Shown in pieces: positions 34,453 through 41,427 of a stretch of 64,000 bases of DNA. How positions within the stretch are numbered: the first letter of the stretch is position 1; each line of letters begins with the position of its first letter. The DNA lies in NCBI GenBank assembly GCA_964572965.1, contig CAZNHL010000005.1:40060-104059 (forward strand). Direction: 5' to 3'. The notes under the pieces are model-generated. The model saw only the letters and a program-made list of their open reading frames with translations. It had not been told where the DNA came from and searched no databases. The position numbers and the translations under genes were made by a program. This DNA comes from CAZNHL01 sp964572965 (GTDB taxonomy: Bacteria; Bacteroidota; Bacteroidia; Cytophagales; UBA9547).

Positions 34453-35325
34453 CTAAGTGTTAGTTACCGGTTTTAACGGACGGATGTATACCATCAGGAA
34501 TATTATCAGCGAACCAATTATAGTAGACCAGATAAATATTTGAACTTCATCCTTCATACAGTCATCTAGAGATCTTTGATGGGTTATCAATATTGGCTGG
34601 CTGGATTTGTATTCATAGTTAGTTTTGGCAGCTTTATCATAGTATTCAATAGCGTCAATGGTATTGAGTTTTTCCAGATAATTAAACTCTGTTAGTCTTG
34701 TGTTTGTAAAGTTCCACCTTGAGTCGTTGTAAAACGTTTTTGTAGCCCAGGCTTGTTCATCTTCATTGAGAATTCCTTTAATTTTTTTAGTGTAAGTTAG
34801 CCCAAGCCAAGCTACCGGTGCTGTGTTTGGAGCATGGGAAATAGGAATTGTGTAATAAATAGTAATCTGAAAAGATTTGCCTCTTCCGTCTCCGATTGTA
34901 TTAGTGGTATATGTTTTAGCATTTAGTTTATTGAAATAAAGGCTGTCAATGTGAAAAAAGGAGTCTTCGGGAAACTTATTTATATCTCTGATGCTTTGCA
35001 ACTGCCTGATAACTCTGGTTCTTGAAATTATGTATTCCTGCGCAGTAATCAGAGGTACTGTCATAATCAACATAATTATTATAGAGTAAAATGAGGTAAG
35101 TTTTGAGTTGTTATTGAAATCTAGTATTGAGAGTTTTGATTTAATGAATGTAATACTTATTACAAATGATATAAATAAAGGAATAAATGTTGTTGTATAA
35201 GAAGGATCTGTTGAGAGTAAATGAAGTTTTATTATAAGTAGCCAGTTTAAAAACGAGTAAACTATAATTGTACTCACTATCATGAGAACAATAGGAAGAA
35301 GAACAGTATAGAATTTTACTTTCAT
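34453..35325 (-). CDS. Membrane protein, rhomboid-N-terminal-like
   Basis: 290 residues with membrane helices near 8-30, 45-62, 78-95 and 262-282; the part between (about 100-255) is extracytoplasmic, with PVAWLGLTY in the middle. The layout recalls the N-terminal region of long Bacteroidota rhomboid-type proteins, but no rhomboid GxSG or HxxxN core is present, so this would be a stand-alone N-terminal domain (inference from memory, low certainty). Function is unknown; there is no operon partner. Confidence 0.6.
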   Translation of the reverse strand: MKVKFYTVLLPIVLMIVSTIIVYSFLNWLLIIKLHLLSTDPSYTTTFIPLFISFVISITFIKSKLSILDFNNNSKLTSFYSIIIMLIMTVPLITAQEYIISRTRVIRQLQSIRDINKFPEDSFFHIDSLYFNKLNAKTYTTNTIGDGRGKSFQITIYYTIPISHAPNTAPVAWLGLTYTKKIKGILNEDEQAWATKTFYNDSRWNFTNTRLTEFNYLEKLNTIDAIEYYDKAAKTNYEYKSSQPILITHQRSLDDCMKDEVQIFIWSTIIGSLIIFLMVYIRPLKPVTNT

Positions 35326-35391
35326 TAGTTTTGTTAAGGAAATTGGAACTTCACGTAGTGAATCTAATAAAATAGTGTTCAGGAGGCAATT

Positions 35392-35496
35392 TTATTGATT
35401 ACTTTGAACTTCTGTGGGTTCCGGTAAACCTTTAAACCCGCCGCCACCTTGTGGGTTAACGTTCTGATGACTGATAATGGCGGACGGGCCATACAT
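35392..35496 (-). CDS. Possible small protein (34 aa)
   Basis: It starts MYGPSAIISHQNVNPQGGGG and ends FKGLPEPTEVQSNQ. Composition is protein-like and differs from the longer overlapping frame. It lies 66 bp upstream of the 34453 gene start on the same strand. Very tentative. Confidence 0.22.
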   Translation of the reverse strand: MYGPSAIISHQNVNPQGGGGFKGLPEPTEVQSNQ

Positions 35497-35552
35497 AATA
35501 TTTCTTCACAATTTGATTTTGTAAAAAGCCGTGTGGTCAAGGGAAATCTTTG

Positions 35553-35560
35553 TACTTTTG
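35553..35560 (+). promoter_or_regulatory. -7 element of aguB
   Basis: TACTTTTG, a full TAnnTTTG match, 28 bp before the aguB start. The -33 partner is poor (GTGTGG region). Confidence 0.4.
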
Positions 35561-35587
35561 TGGCTTGAAAATTTCTCTGAAGTAAAC

Positions 35588-36463
35588 ATGAACAACTCAA
35601 AGAAGATCGTGAAAATAGGCATGGTTCAGCTGACAAGCGAACAGGATGTGCTTAAGAACATGGAAAAGACTGCTCAGAAAGTACGCGAAATTGCTGATAT
35701 GGGCGCTCAGATTATCTGTTTGCAGGAAATGTACAGAACGGATTATTTCTGTGATACTGAAAACTATGATAATTTTGACCTGGCTGAAACTATTCCGGGG
35801 CCTTCAACGGAAATGTTTTCTAAAATTGCGAAAGAAAAAGAGGTTGTGATCATTCTTCCTCTATTTGAAAAAAGAACCCAGGGTTTATACCATAACAGTG
35901 CGGTTGTAATTGATGCTGACGGGACTAATCTTGGTACATATAGAAAAATGCATATTCCTGATGATCCGGGCTTTTATGAGAAGTTTTACTTCACGCCGGG
36001 AGATTTAGGTTTCAAGGTTTTCAAAACACGTTATGCTACAATCGGTACTTTGATCTGCTGGGATCAGTGGTATCCTGAAGGAGCACGTATCACGTCATTG
36101 ATGGGCGCTCAGATTTTGTTCTATCCAACGGCTATCGGCTGGGCTAAAGACGAAGTTCAGGAAGTGAAAAATACACAACAGGGTGCCTGGGAAGCTGCTC
36201 AGCGTGGCCATAGTATTGCTAATGGTGTGTTCGTTTGCGCGGTTAACCGTACCGGGCATGAAAATGGTATTGATTTCTGGGGTAACAGCTTTGTTTACAA
36301 TCCTACAGGTAAGTTGAAAGCAAAAACATCTGCCGACAAAGAAGAATTGCTTGTGGTTGAGTGTGACCTGGCAGAAATTGATTTCTACCGTGTTCACTGG
36401 CCGTTCCTGCGCGACCGCAGAATTGATGCTTTCGGCGACATTACTAAACGTTATATTGATTAA
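35588..36463 (+). CDS. aguB: N-carbamoylputrescine amidase
   Basis: 291 residues from the ATG at 35588. Nitrilase fold with the Glu-Lys-Cys triad in LQEMYRTDYF, YRKMHIPDDPGFYEKFYF and LICWDQWYPEGAR. It hydrolyses N-carbamoylputrescine to putrescine, carbon dioxide and ammonia. The next gene encodes agmatine deiminase, the preceding step, so the pair forms the arginine-decarboxylase route to putrescine. A hairpin repeat separates the two genes. Confidence 0.95.
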   Translation: MNNSKKIVKIGMVQLTSEQDVLKNMEKTAQKVREIADMGAQIICLQEMYRTDYFCDTENYDNFDLAETIPGPSTEMFSKIAKEKEVVIILPLFEKRTQGLYHNSAVVIDADGTNLGTYRKMHIPDDPGFYEKFYFTPGDLGFKVFKTRYATIGTLICWDQWYPEGARITSLMGAQILFYPTAIGWAKDEVQEVKNTQQGAWEAAQRGHSIANGVFVCAVNRTGHENGIDFWGNSFVYNPTGKLKAKTSADKEELLVVECDLAEIDFYRVHWPFLRDRRIDAFGDITKRYID

Positions 36464-36469
36464 TATACT

Positions 36470-36535
36470 CCCGCTGAACTCGCAGAATTACGCAGACCAT
36501 TTGAATCTTCTGCGCAATTTTGCGAGATCTGCGGG
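36470..36535. repeat. Imperfect 27-bp inverted repeat between aguB and aguA
   Basis: The left arm 36470-36496 (begins CCCGCTGAACTCGCAG) and right arm 36509-36535 (ends GCGAGATCTGCGGG) pair with four mismatches around a 12-nt loop, followed by ATTTTTATTTTATT. It can act as a terminator or attenuator. CGCAGA/TCTGCG words of this sort are widespread intergenic palindromes in Bacteroidota genomes. Confidence 0.6.
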
Positions 36536-36555
36536 ATTTTTATTTTATTAGAAAA

Positions 36556-37599
36556 ATGATTGTATCTCCAAGTCCTTCAGAATTAGGCTACAGAATGCCT
36601 GCTGAATGGGAAGAACATAAAGCAACGTGGTTGTCGTGGCCACACAAGCTGGAAAGCTGGCCTGATAAGTTTGAGCCGGTACCTTATGTGTTTGTTGAAA
36701 TGGTAAAACATTTACACAAATATGAGCATGTAAACATCAACGTGAAAAACGAAGAAATGCAGGCTCAGGTGGCTGGTTTGTTGAAAGATGGCGGCGTGGA
36801 TATGAACGCTGTTACGCTGCACCTGATTCCAACTAATGATGCATGGTGTCGTGACCACGGCCCGATGTTTATCAAGAACGCGGCAGGCGACCGTCAGATT
36901 GTTGACTGGGGCTACAATGCCTGGGGTGGTAAATATCCTCCTTTCGACCTGGACGATGTGGTGCCTACACGTATTGCAGAGAAATACGGGATGAAAGTGT
37001 ACCATCCGGGTATTGTGATGGAAGGCGGTTCTATTGACCTGAACGGAAAAGGGACTTTGCTGACTTCTAAAGCCTGTCTTTTGAATGAAAACAGAAATCC
37101 GCATTTGACTAAAGAGCAAATTGAAGATTATCTGAAAGCGTATCTGGGTGTTACGAATATTCTTTGGGTAGGAGATGGCATTATAGGTGATGATACTGAT
37201 GGTCACATTGATGATATCAGCCGTTTTGTGAATCCTACAACCATTGTAACGGTTGTTGAAGAGAATCAGGAAGACGAAAATTACGAGATATTACAGGAGA
37301 ATCTGGAATTGTTGAAAGGCTTCAAAGATCAGGATGGTAATCCGATTAAGATTGTAACACTGCCAATGCCGGCTCCGGTTTATTTTGACGATACTCGTTT
37401 GCCGGCAAGTTATGCCAACTTCTACATTGCAAATAAAGTAGTGTTGGTGCCAACTTATCGTGATGAGAAGAACGATCAAATTGCACTGGATATATTACAA
37501 GGCTTATTCCCAGACCGTAAAGTGGTAGGTATAGATTCTACTGACCTGGTTTGGGGTTTGGGGTCTTTCCATTGTGTAACGCAGCAGGAACCGGCGTAA
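36556..37599 (+). CDS. aguA: Agmatine deiminase
   Basis: 347 residues from the ATG at 36556; family length is 340-370. Guanidine-modifying fold with NDAWCRDHGPMF, GGSIDLNGKGTLL, GDDTDGHIDDISRF and the nucleophile Cys in the C-terminal GSFHCVTQQEP. It converts agmatine to N-carbamoylputrescine plus ammonia. Start choice: MIVSPSPSELGYRMPAEW matches the usual N-terminus; upstream in-frame residues fall within the repeat. Confidence 0.96.
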   Translation: MIVSPSPSELGYRMPAEWEEHKATWLSWPHKLESWPDKFEPVPYVFVEMVKHLHKYEHVNINVKNEEMQAQVAGLLKDGGVDMNAVTLHLIPTNDAWCRDHGPMFIKNAAGDRQIVDWGYNAWGGKYPPFDLDDVVPTRIAEKYGMKVYHPGIVMEGGSIDLNGKGTLLTSKACLLNENRNPHLTKEQIEDYLKAYLGVTNILWVGDGIIGDDTDGHIDDISRFVNPTTIVTVVEENQEDENYEILQENLELLKGFKDQDGNPIKIVTLPMPAPVYFDDTRLPASYANFYIANKVVLVPTYRDEKNDQIALDILQGLFPDRKVVGIDSTDLVWGLGSFHCVTQQEPA

Positions 37600-37610
37600 T
37601 TTTAGTTTCA

Positions 37611-37654
37611 TGTTACGTGTTACTTGTTAAGAGCTCAATAAGTAACACGCAACA
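37611..37654 (+). terminator. Hairpin after aguA
   Basis: 15-bp arms TGTTACGTGTTACTT and AAGTAACACGCAACA, one mismatch, 14-nt loop. No strong T-tract. The words are of a low-complexity type. Confidence 0.5.
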
Positions 37655-37655
37655 T

Positions 37656-37697
37656 TTAATCCCACCAAAGGTACAAACGCCCGTTGGTGTTTTGCAT
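37656..37697 (-). repeat. 42-bp direct repeat: duplicated 3' end of the DUF4253 gene
   Basis: It matches 38204-38245 at 39 of 42 positions. Read on the minus strand it still encodes MQNTNGRLYLWWD and a stop, the exact C-terminus of the gene at 38204. Its ATG overlaps the stop of the lipocalin-like gene (TAATG). It is a relic of a duplication that brackets that gene. Confidence 0.85.
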
Positions 37698-38194
37698 TAA
37701 TCTTCTTTCCTTTTCAGTGTTAACTTTACTGACGTTTTTTTTCGCGGATTGACTAATGTGAGTTTATCATTGTTTACAGAGAACAGGTAATAACATCTAA
37801 ACTCAAAATGGCTACTTTTAAGGAATAGTGTATCATTGCTGATGGAATAGCCACATTTGGCGGTTATTGATTCTTCCTTTTTTTCTCCTTCAGGAATAAC
37901 TTTTACAGTTACTCTTTCATGAATATACTTTTTACAAGTATCACTTTTTGATTCGATCTCTTCGAAAGCACAGTAATAAGATAAAGTCAAAGGTCGAAGT
38001 CCTCTGATTTTTGTTTTTAATGTGCCTTTTGGAGTAAAAAGATAATAGCCTTTGGAAGATATATTATTAAGCGTCCTATTGTTATCAAAGTAGACGGAAT
38101 CTAATTCCCATTTTCCTTCTAAAGAATTTTGAGCAAATACAGACGAAACGCTACCCAATATAAATGAGAGAAAAAGCGTAATTCTAAAACACAT
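37697..38194 (-). CDS. Secreted lipocalin-like protein
   Basis: 165 residues. Signal peptide (ending SSVFA), then NSLEGKWELDSVYFD, the typical opening of Bacteroidota lipocalin-like domains, followed by strands with GYYLFTPKGTLKT, SISNDTLFLKSS and KLTLVNPRKKTSVKLTLKRK. A small barrel that might bind a hydrophobic ligand (inference). The gene lies exactly between two 42-bp direct repeats derived from its upstream neighbour. Confidence 0.7.
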   Translation of the reverse strand: MCFRITLFLSFILGSVSSVFAQNSLEGKWELDSVYFDNNRTLNNISSKGYYLFTPKGTLKTKIRGLRPLTLSYYCAFEEIESKSDTCKKYIHERVTVKVIPEGEKKEESITAKCGYSISNDTLFLKSSHFEFRCYYLFSVNNDKLTLVNPRKKTSVKLTLKRKED

Positions 38195-38203
38195 ATAAGA
38201 AAA

Positions 38204-38854
38204 TTAATCCCACCAAAGATATAAGCGCCCGTTGGTGTTTTGCATCTCCATTTTGATAACATCTTTATTGCCTGTACTTTGGTCTACAATGTCGGGACAG
38301 AACGCATAGACATCTTTGATAAATGTGTCGAGGTCAGCAGGCATGGTGGTGAATTTGAGTTCTATCCAGTCTGAACTGGCACCTAGAACTACAAAGTCAT
38401 TTGCTGTTTTCCAATTGCTTAGTTTTGTAATAATGGCATTGTTATCAAGACCATAGTTAAATCCATTGGTTTGTCTGAATTTGATAATTTCAAGGTCATT
38501 TGCGCCTTTAATTGTGGCAAGATATCTTTTAGAATTATTTTCTTCCAGTACAAATATCAGGTAACCATTAGCTCTGAATTTATCTTTCAGTTTTAAGACA
38601 CTTTCAAAACCTGATTCATCTGTAATCTGGCTGTAATAGCCTTGTGCTTTGGTGTCAAGCACCTCACCAAGTTTGTTGATCCATGGGATCTGTTTGACAG
38701 GTTGTCTGGTTTCTCTTTTAAGATCTTCGGCAATTCCTTTGTCCAGTTGTAATGAATCGACTAAAGCGAGTTCTTCTTTGGTTAAAGGGTTTTTGTTATT
38801 AAAGCAGGATGTGAGAATAAAAACACTCAGCGATAGGGTTAATAAATATTTCAT
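38204..38854 (-). CDS. DUF4253-like lipoprotein
   Basis: 216 residues. The signal peptide ends LTSC (lipobox). The C-terminal half is DUF4253-like, with SDWIELKFTTMPADL, DVYAFCPDIVDQ and the closing LYLWWD. Function of the family is unknown; members often occur near contact-dependent or immunity genes. The start lies 2 bp after the stop of the upstream membrane gene, so both are co-transcribed with the lipocalin-like gene. Confidence 0.75.
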   Translation of the reverse strand: MKYLLTLSLSVFILTSCFNNKNPLTKEELALVDSLQLDKGIAEDLKRETRQPVKQIPWINKLGEVLDTKAQGYYSQITDESGFESVLKLKDKFRANGYLIFVLEENNSKRYLATIKGANDLEIIKFRQTNGFNYGLDNNAIITKLSNWKTANDFVVLGASSDWIELKFTTMPADLDTFIKDVYAFCPDIVDQSTGNKDVIKMEMQNTNGRLYLWWD

Positions 38855-38856
38855 GG

Positions 38857-39372
38857 TTAAAAGGTTTGTGCTAATGGTTTAGAGATGATCTGTAGCTCTC
38901 GTTTAGTATAATCATGTATTTCGCAGTTTAATAACTCTGCCAATGCTTTTGCTTTATTGAAACATTCTGATGATGTAAGGCTGATATATATAGGAATCTG
39001 GATTTCTTTATGGTGACAAAACAAAATAACTTTTGTTGAAGCTGTAGCGATTGTGCCTGATGATATAATTCCCCCATATGACAGACCGAAAGCACTGGCA
39101 GATCTGGTAATATAAAGATAATCAACGGAAGGTAGTTTGGTCCAATTGCCTGAACGTATTCCAAAAGTACTTTTATAGACACGGAACTCACCAGTTGATG
39201 GGTTATATTCAAAACCGTTATGAGCACTAATAGTATAAAAAGGTAATAGTGTGAAAATAATGATAACCAATAGGTTTCCATCGCTGGCACCAATAGCTGC
39301 AAAGGTTAAAAGTATTGGGATGAAACGGATACTTTGTGAAAAAGTGTTTGAGATTTTGGAAGAAAAATTCAT
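38857..39372 (-). CDS. Hypothetical membrane protein
   Basis: 171 residues. A hydrophobic hairpin (about 15-50: FIPILLTFAAIGA and LLVIIIFTLLPFYTI) is followed by a soluble part with FEYNPSTGEFRVYKS, YLYITRSASAFGLSYGG and a helical C-terminus. This resembles PH-like membrane-associated domains. First gene of a three-gene set with the DUF4253 and lipocalin-like genes. Function is unknown. Confidence 0.65.
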   Translation of the reverse strand: MNFSSKISNTFSQSIRFIPILLTFAAIGASDGNLLVIIIFTLLPFYTISAHNGFEYNPSTGEFRVYKSTFGIRSGNWTKLPSVDYLYITRSASAFGLSYGGIISSGTIATASTKVILFCHHKEIQIPIYISLTSSECFNKAKALAELLNCEIHDYTKRELQIISKPLAQTF

Positions 39373-39378
39373 TGTTAA

Positions 39379-39426
39379 TAGTATTAATCAATCTAAAATA
39401 AGAAGTTTTTAGATTGATTAATACTA
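39379..39426. repeat. Perfect 20-bp inverted repeat
   Basis: Arms 39379-39398 (TAGTATTAATCAATC...) and 39407-39426 are exact complements with an 8-nt loop. It lies between the MFS stop and the next gene start on the same strand, six bases before that start. It works as a terminator or leader hairpin; there is no T-tract. Confidence 0.8.
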
Positions 39427-39454
39427 AATCTTATCTATACGAATGATTAATGTA

Positions 39455-40645
39455 TCATACTTCTTTCTTCAGGTTAGGGAGTAAAATAGTCAGCAACCCG
39501 AGTAACGGAAGATAAGATGTAAGGTGTATGACAAAGTCAATGCTTGTATGGTCGGCAATGTAGCCAAGTCCGGCAGCACCAATACCACCTAAACCGAATG
39601 CGAGTCCGAAGAAAAGCCCGGCAATCATCCCAATTTTACCCGGCATCAGTTCCTGTGCATAAACGAGTATTGCAGAAAATGCAGAGGAAATGATCAAGCC
39701 GATTAATGCACTTAATACTGCCGTCCAGAATTCATTGGCATAAGGTAAAAGCAATGTGAACGGTGCGCTTCCAAGTATTGAAAACCAGATGACATACTTT
39801 CTGTTGAAGCGGTCCCCGATCGGCCCTCCCAAAATAGTACCTGCCGCACTTGAGGCAAGAAATATAAACAAGTATAATTGCGACTCCTTAATGCTTACTC
39901 CAAAATGCTCGATCATATAGAATGTCAGGTAATTATTGATACTTGATATGTAAATGTATTTTGAGAAAATAAGGGTAATCAATACTGTCATAGCAATGAT
40001 CACTTGTTTCTGAGAAACAGGACTTGCTGTACTCGGTGCCGCCTTTTTCTTGTTTTTTATCTCGGAGAGGTGGTTACTGTACCACTTAGCCACTTTCATT
40101 TGTACTACAATAGCAATAATTGCTAGTAGAGCGACCCAAATAATACCTGTTTGGCCTTGCGGAGCAATGAACAATGCAACCACTAATGGAGAAATTGCTG
40201 TTCCTGCATTACCTCCTAATTGAAAGATTGACTGAGCAAGCCCTCTCTTTGCTCCGCCAGATGCCAGATAAGTAACACGTGATGCTTCCGGATGAAAAAT
40301 GGCAGAGCCAATTCCTATAATTGCCACAGAACCAATCATCATGATGTAGGTTGGTGAAAAAGACAGTAATATAATACCTAAAAGAGAAGAGCACATTCCT
40401 ATAGGTAAGAGGTATGGTTGCGGATGCTTATCCGCATAAAATCCTACCAGAGGCTGTAATAATGATGCTGTCAGGTTAATAGCCAGAGTAATGAGGCCAA
40501 TTTGAGTATAATTCAGTTGCAGGGCTTCTTTAAAAACCGGATACATTGCCGGTACTGAAGCCTGAATGGCATCGTTTAACAAATGTACCAGGCTGATAGA
40601 AAAGATAATTGAGAATACAGCCCCTGTTTCATCTTTTTGTTGCAT
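39455..40645 (-). CDS. MFS transporter, fosmidomycin-resistance (Fsr) type
   Basis: 396 residues with twelve predicted helices. The opening VHLLNDAIQASVPAMYPVFKEALQLNYTQIGLI (in parts: HLLNDAIQA, VPAMYPVFK, YTQIGLI) is the Fsr hallmark, with GFYADKHP as the loop 2-3 motif and GPIGDRFNRK in the second half. It is probably an efflux pump of the inner membrane; the substrate is unknown. It is downstream of a GntR regulator, and both have the same palindrome upstream. Confidence 0.9.
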   Translation of the reverse strand: MQQKDETGAVFSIIFSISLVHLLNDAIQASVPAMYPVFKEALQLNYTQIGLITLAINLTASLLQPLVGFYADKHPQPYLLPIGMCSSLLGIILLSFSPTYIMMIGSVAIIGIGSAIFHPEASRVTYLASGGAKRGLAQSIFQLGGNAGTAISPLVVALFIAPQGQTGIIWVALLAIIAIVVQMKVAKWYSNHLSEIKNKKKAAPSTASPVSQKQVIIAMTVLITLIFSKYIYISSINNYLTFYMIEHFGVSIKESQLYLFIFLASSAAGTILGGPIGDRFNRKYVIWFSILGSAPFTLLLPYANEFWTAVLSALIGLIISSAFSAILVYAQELMPGKIGMIAGLFFGLAFGLGGIGAAGLGYIADHTSIDFVIHLTSYLPLLGLLTILLPNLKKEV

Positions 40646-40660
40646 AATTTTGTGTTTTAG

Positions 40661-40675
40661 ATCAGATCATCTGAT
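40661..40675. promoter_or_regulatory. GntR operator candidate at the MFS gene
   Basis: Perfect dyad ATCAGAT-C-ATCTGAT, 15 bp upstream of the MFS start. The stretch AGATCATCTGATGTTT recurs at the regulator's own start. Confidence 0.55.
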
Positions 40676-40692
40676 GTTTTTGAATACATATT

Positions 40693-41364
40693 TTATGAAT
40701 CTTTGGCAAGGATCTCTAAAATTATTGAAGCTGCTGTATCTCCATTGCCGTCAGCAATAGCTTTATACACGGCTTCGTGTTGCGCATGGCTTCTCTTATA
40801 AGCTTCTGCAGTAGTAAAATGCTGCACAAACGACTCTTTTAAAACCAAGGCAAATGCTTTATACAAATCGGTCAATACCGGATTATTACAGGCATTGGCT
40901 ATTTCCATATGAAATGCAATATCAACATCTACACATTTCTTCGGGTCATTGGCTTCTATTGCCTGCAAACGCTGCAGCAGGCATTTCTGCATTTCCTTCA
41001 GATTTTCTTCTGTGCGGAATTTTGCTGCCTTTTTAATGATAGAAACTTCCAGAATACTCCTTACTTCTGAAATGTCTTTCAATTCAGACCGTCTCAATCT
41101 TTGATCAAGAGGCTCTGATATGGCTTTTTCAGAACTTACAAATGTTCCTAAACCTTGCTGAACTTTCAGTATTCCGGCGTTGGAAAGTGTCTTTATAGCT
41201 TCTCTGATAGATGATCTTCCAACTCCCAATTGTTCCATCAATTCCGGTTCAGTCGGTATCTTTTCTCCGGTTTTATACAGGCCGGTCGTGATACGCCTTT
41301 GCAGTTCAGTTGCTACCTGATCGGCAAGTTTGGAGGGTTTTATTTGAATGAAGTTTTTTGACAT
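40693..41364 (-). CDS. FadR-type GntR transcriptional regulator
   Basis: 223 residues from the ATG at 41364. Winged helix (about 10-75) with KLADQVATELQRRI, EKIPTEPELMEQLGVGRSSIREAIKTLSNAGIL (in parts: IPTEPELM, GRSSIREAIK) and LGTFV; a C-terminal all-helical FCD ligand domain (about 85-220) with the metal-binding pattern DIAFHMEIANACNN and HAQHEAVYKAI. It most likely represses itself and the MFS gene and responds to a small acid. The alternative Met at 41403 would put the operator inside the gene. Confidence 0.92.
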   Translation of the reverse strand: MSKNFIQIKPSKLADQVATELQRRITTGLYKTGEKIPTEPELMEQLGVGRSSIREAIKTLSNAGILKVQQGLGTFVSSEKAISEPLDQRLRRSELKDISEVRSILEVSIIKKAAKFRTEENLKEMQKCLLQRLQAIEANDPKKCVDVDIAFHMEIANACNNPVLTDLYKAFALVLKESFVQHFTTAEAYKRSHAQHEAVYKAIADGNGDTAASIILEILAKDS

Positions 41365-41377
41365 GAGATCATCTGAT
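41363..41377. promoter_or_regulatory. GntR operator candidate at its own gene
   Basis: ATGAGAT-C-ATCTGAT, one mismatch in the dyad, touching the start codon. TACATTTA about 15 bp further upstream on the minus strand resembles a -7 element. Confidence 0.5.
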
Positions 41378-41427
41378 GTTTGTAAATGTAGGACAAAATT
41401 CAAAAGATGAAAAGCTATTCCCGAAAA

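Noticed and set aside
35379..35636. 85-codon minus frame crossing the aguB start
   Set aside because: It would overlap the aguB promoter and start; composition is Ser/Arg/Leu-rich and unlike a real protein.
36712..37206. 164-codon frame antisense to aguA
   Set aside because: Shadow of a strongly supported enzyme gene.
37611..37654. Hairpin after aguA as the inverted end of a mobile element
   Set aside because: No second copy in the window and no element ends; treated as a terminator-like or low-complexity hairpin.
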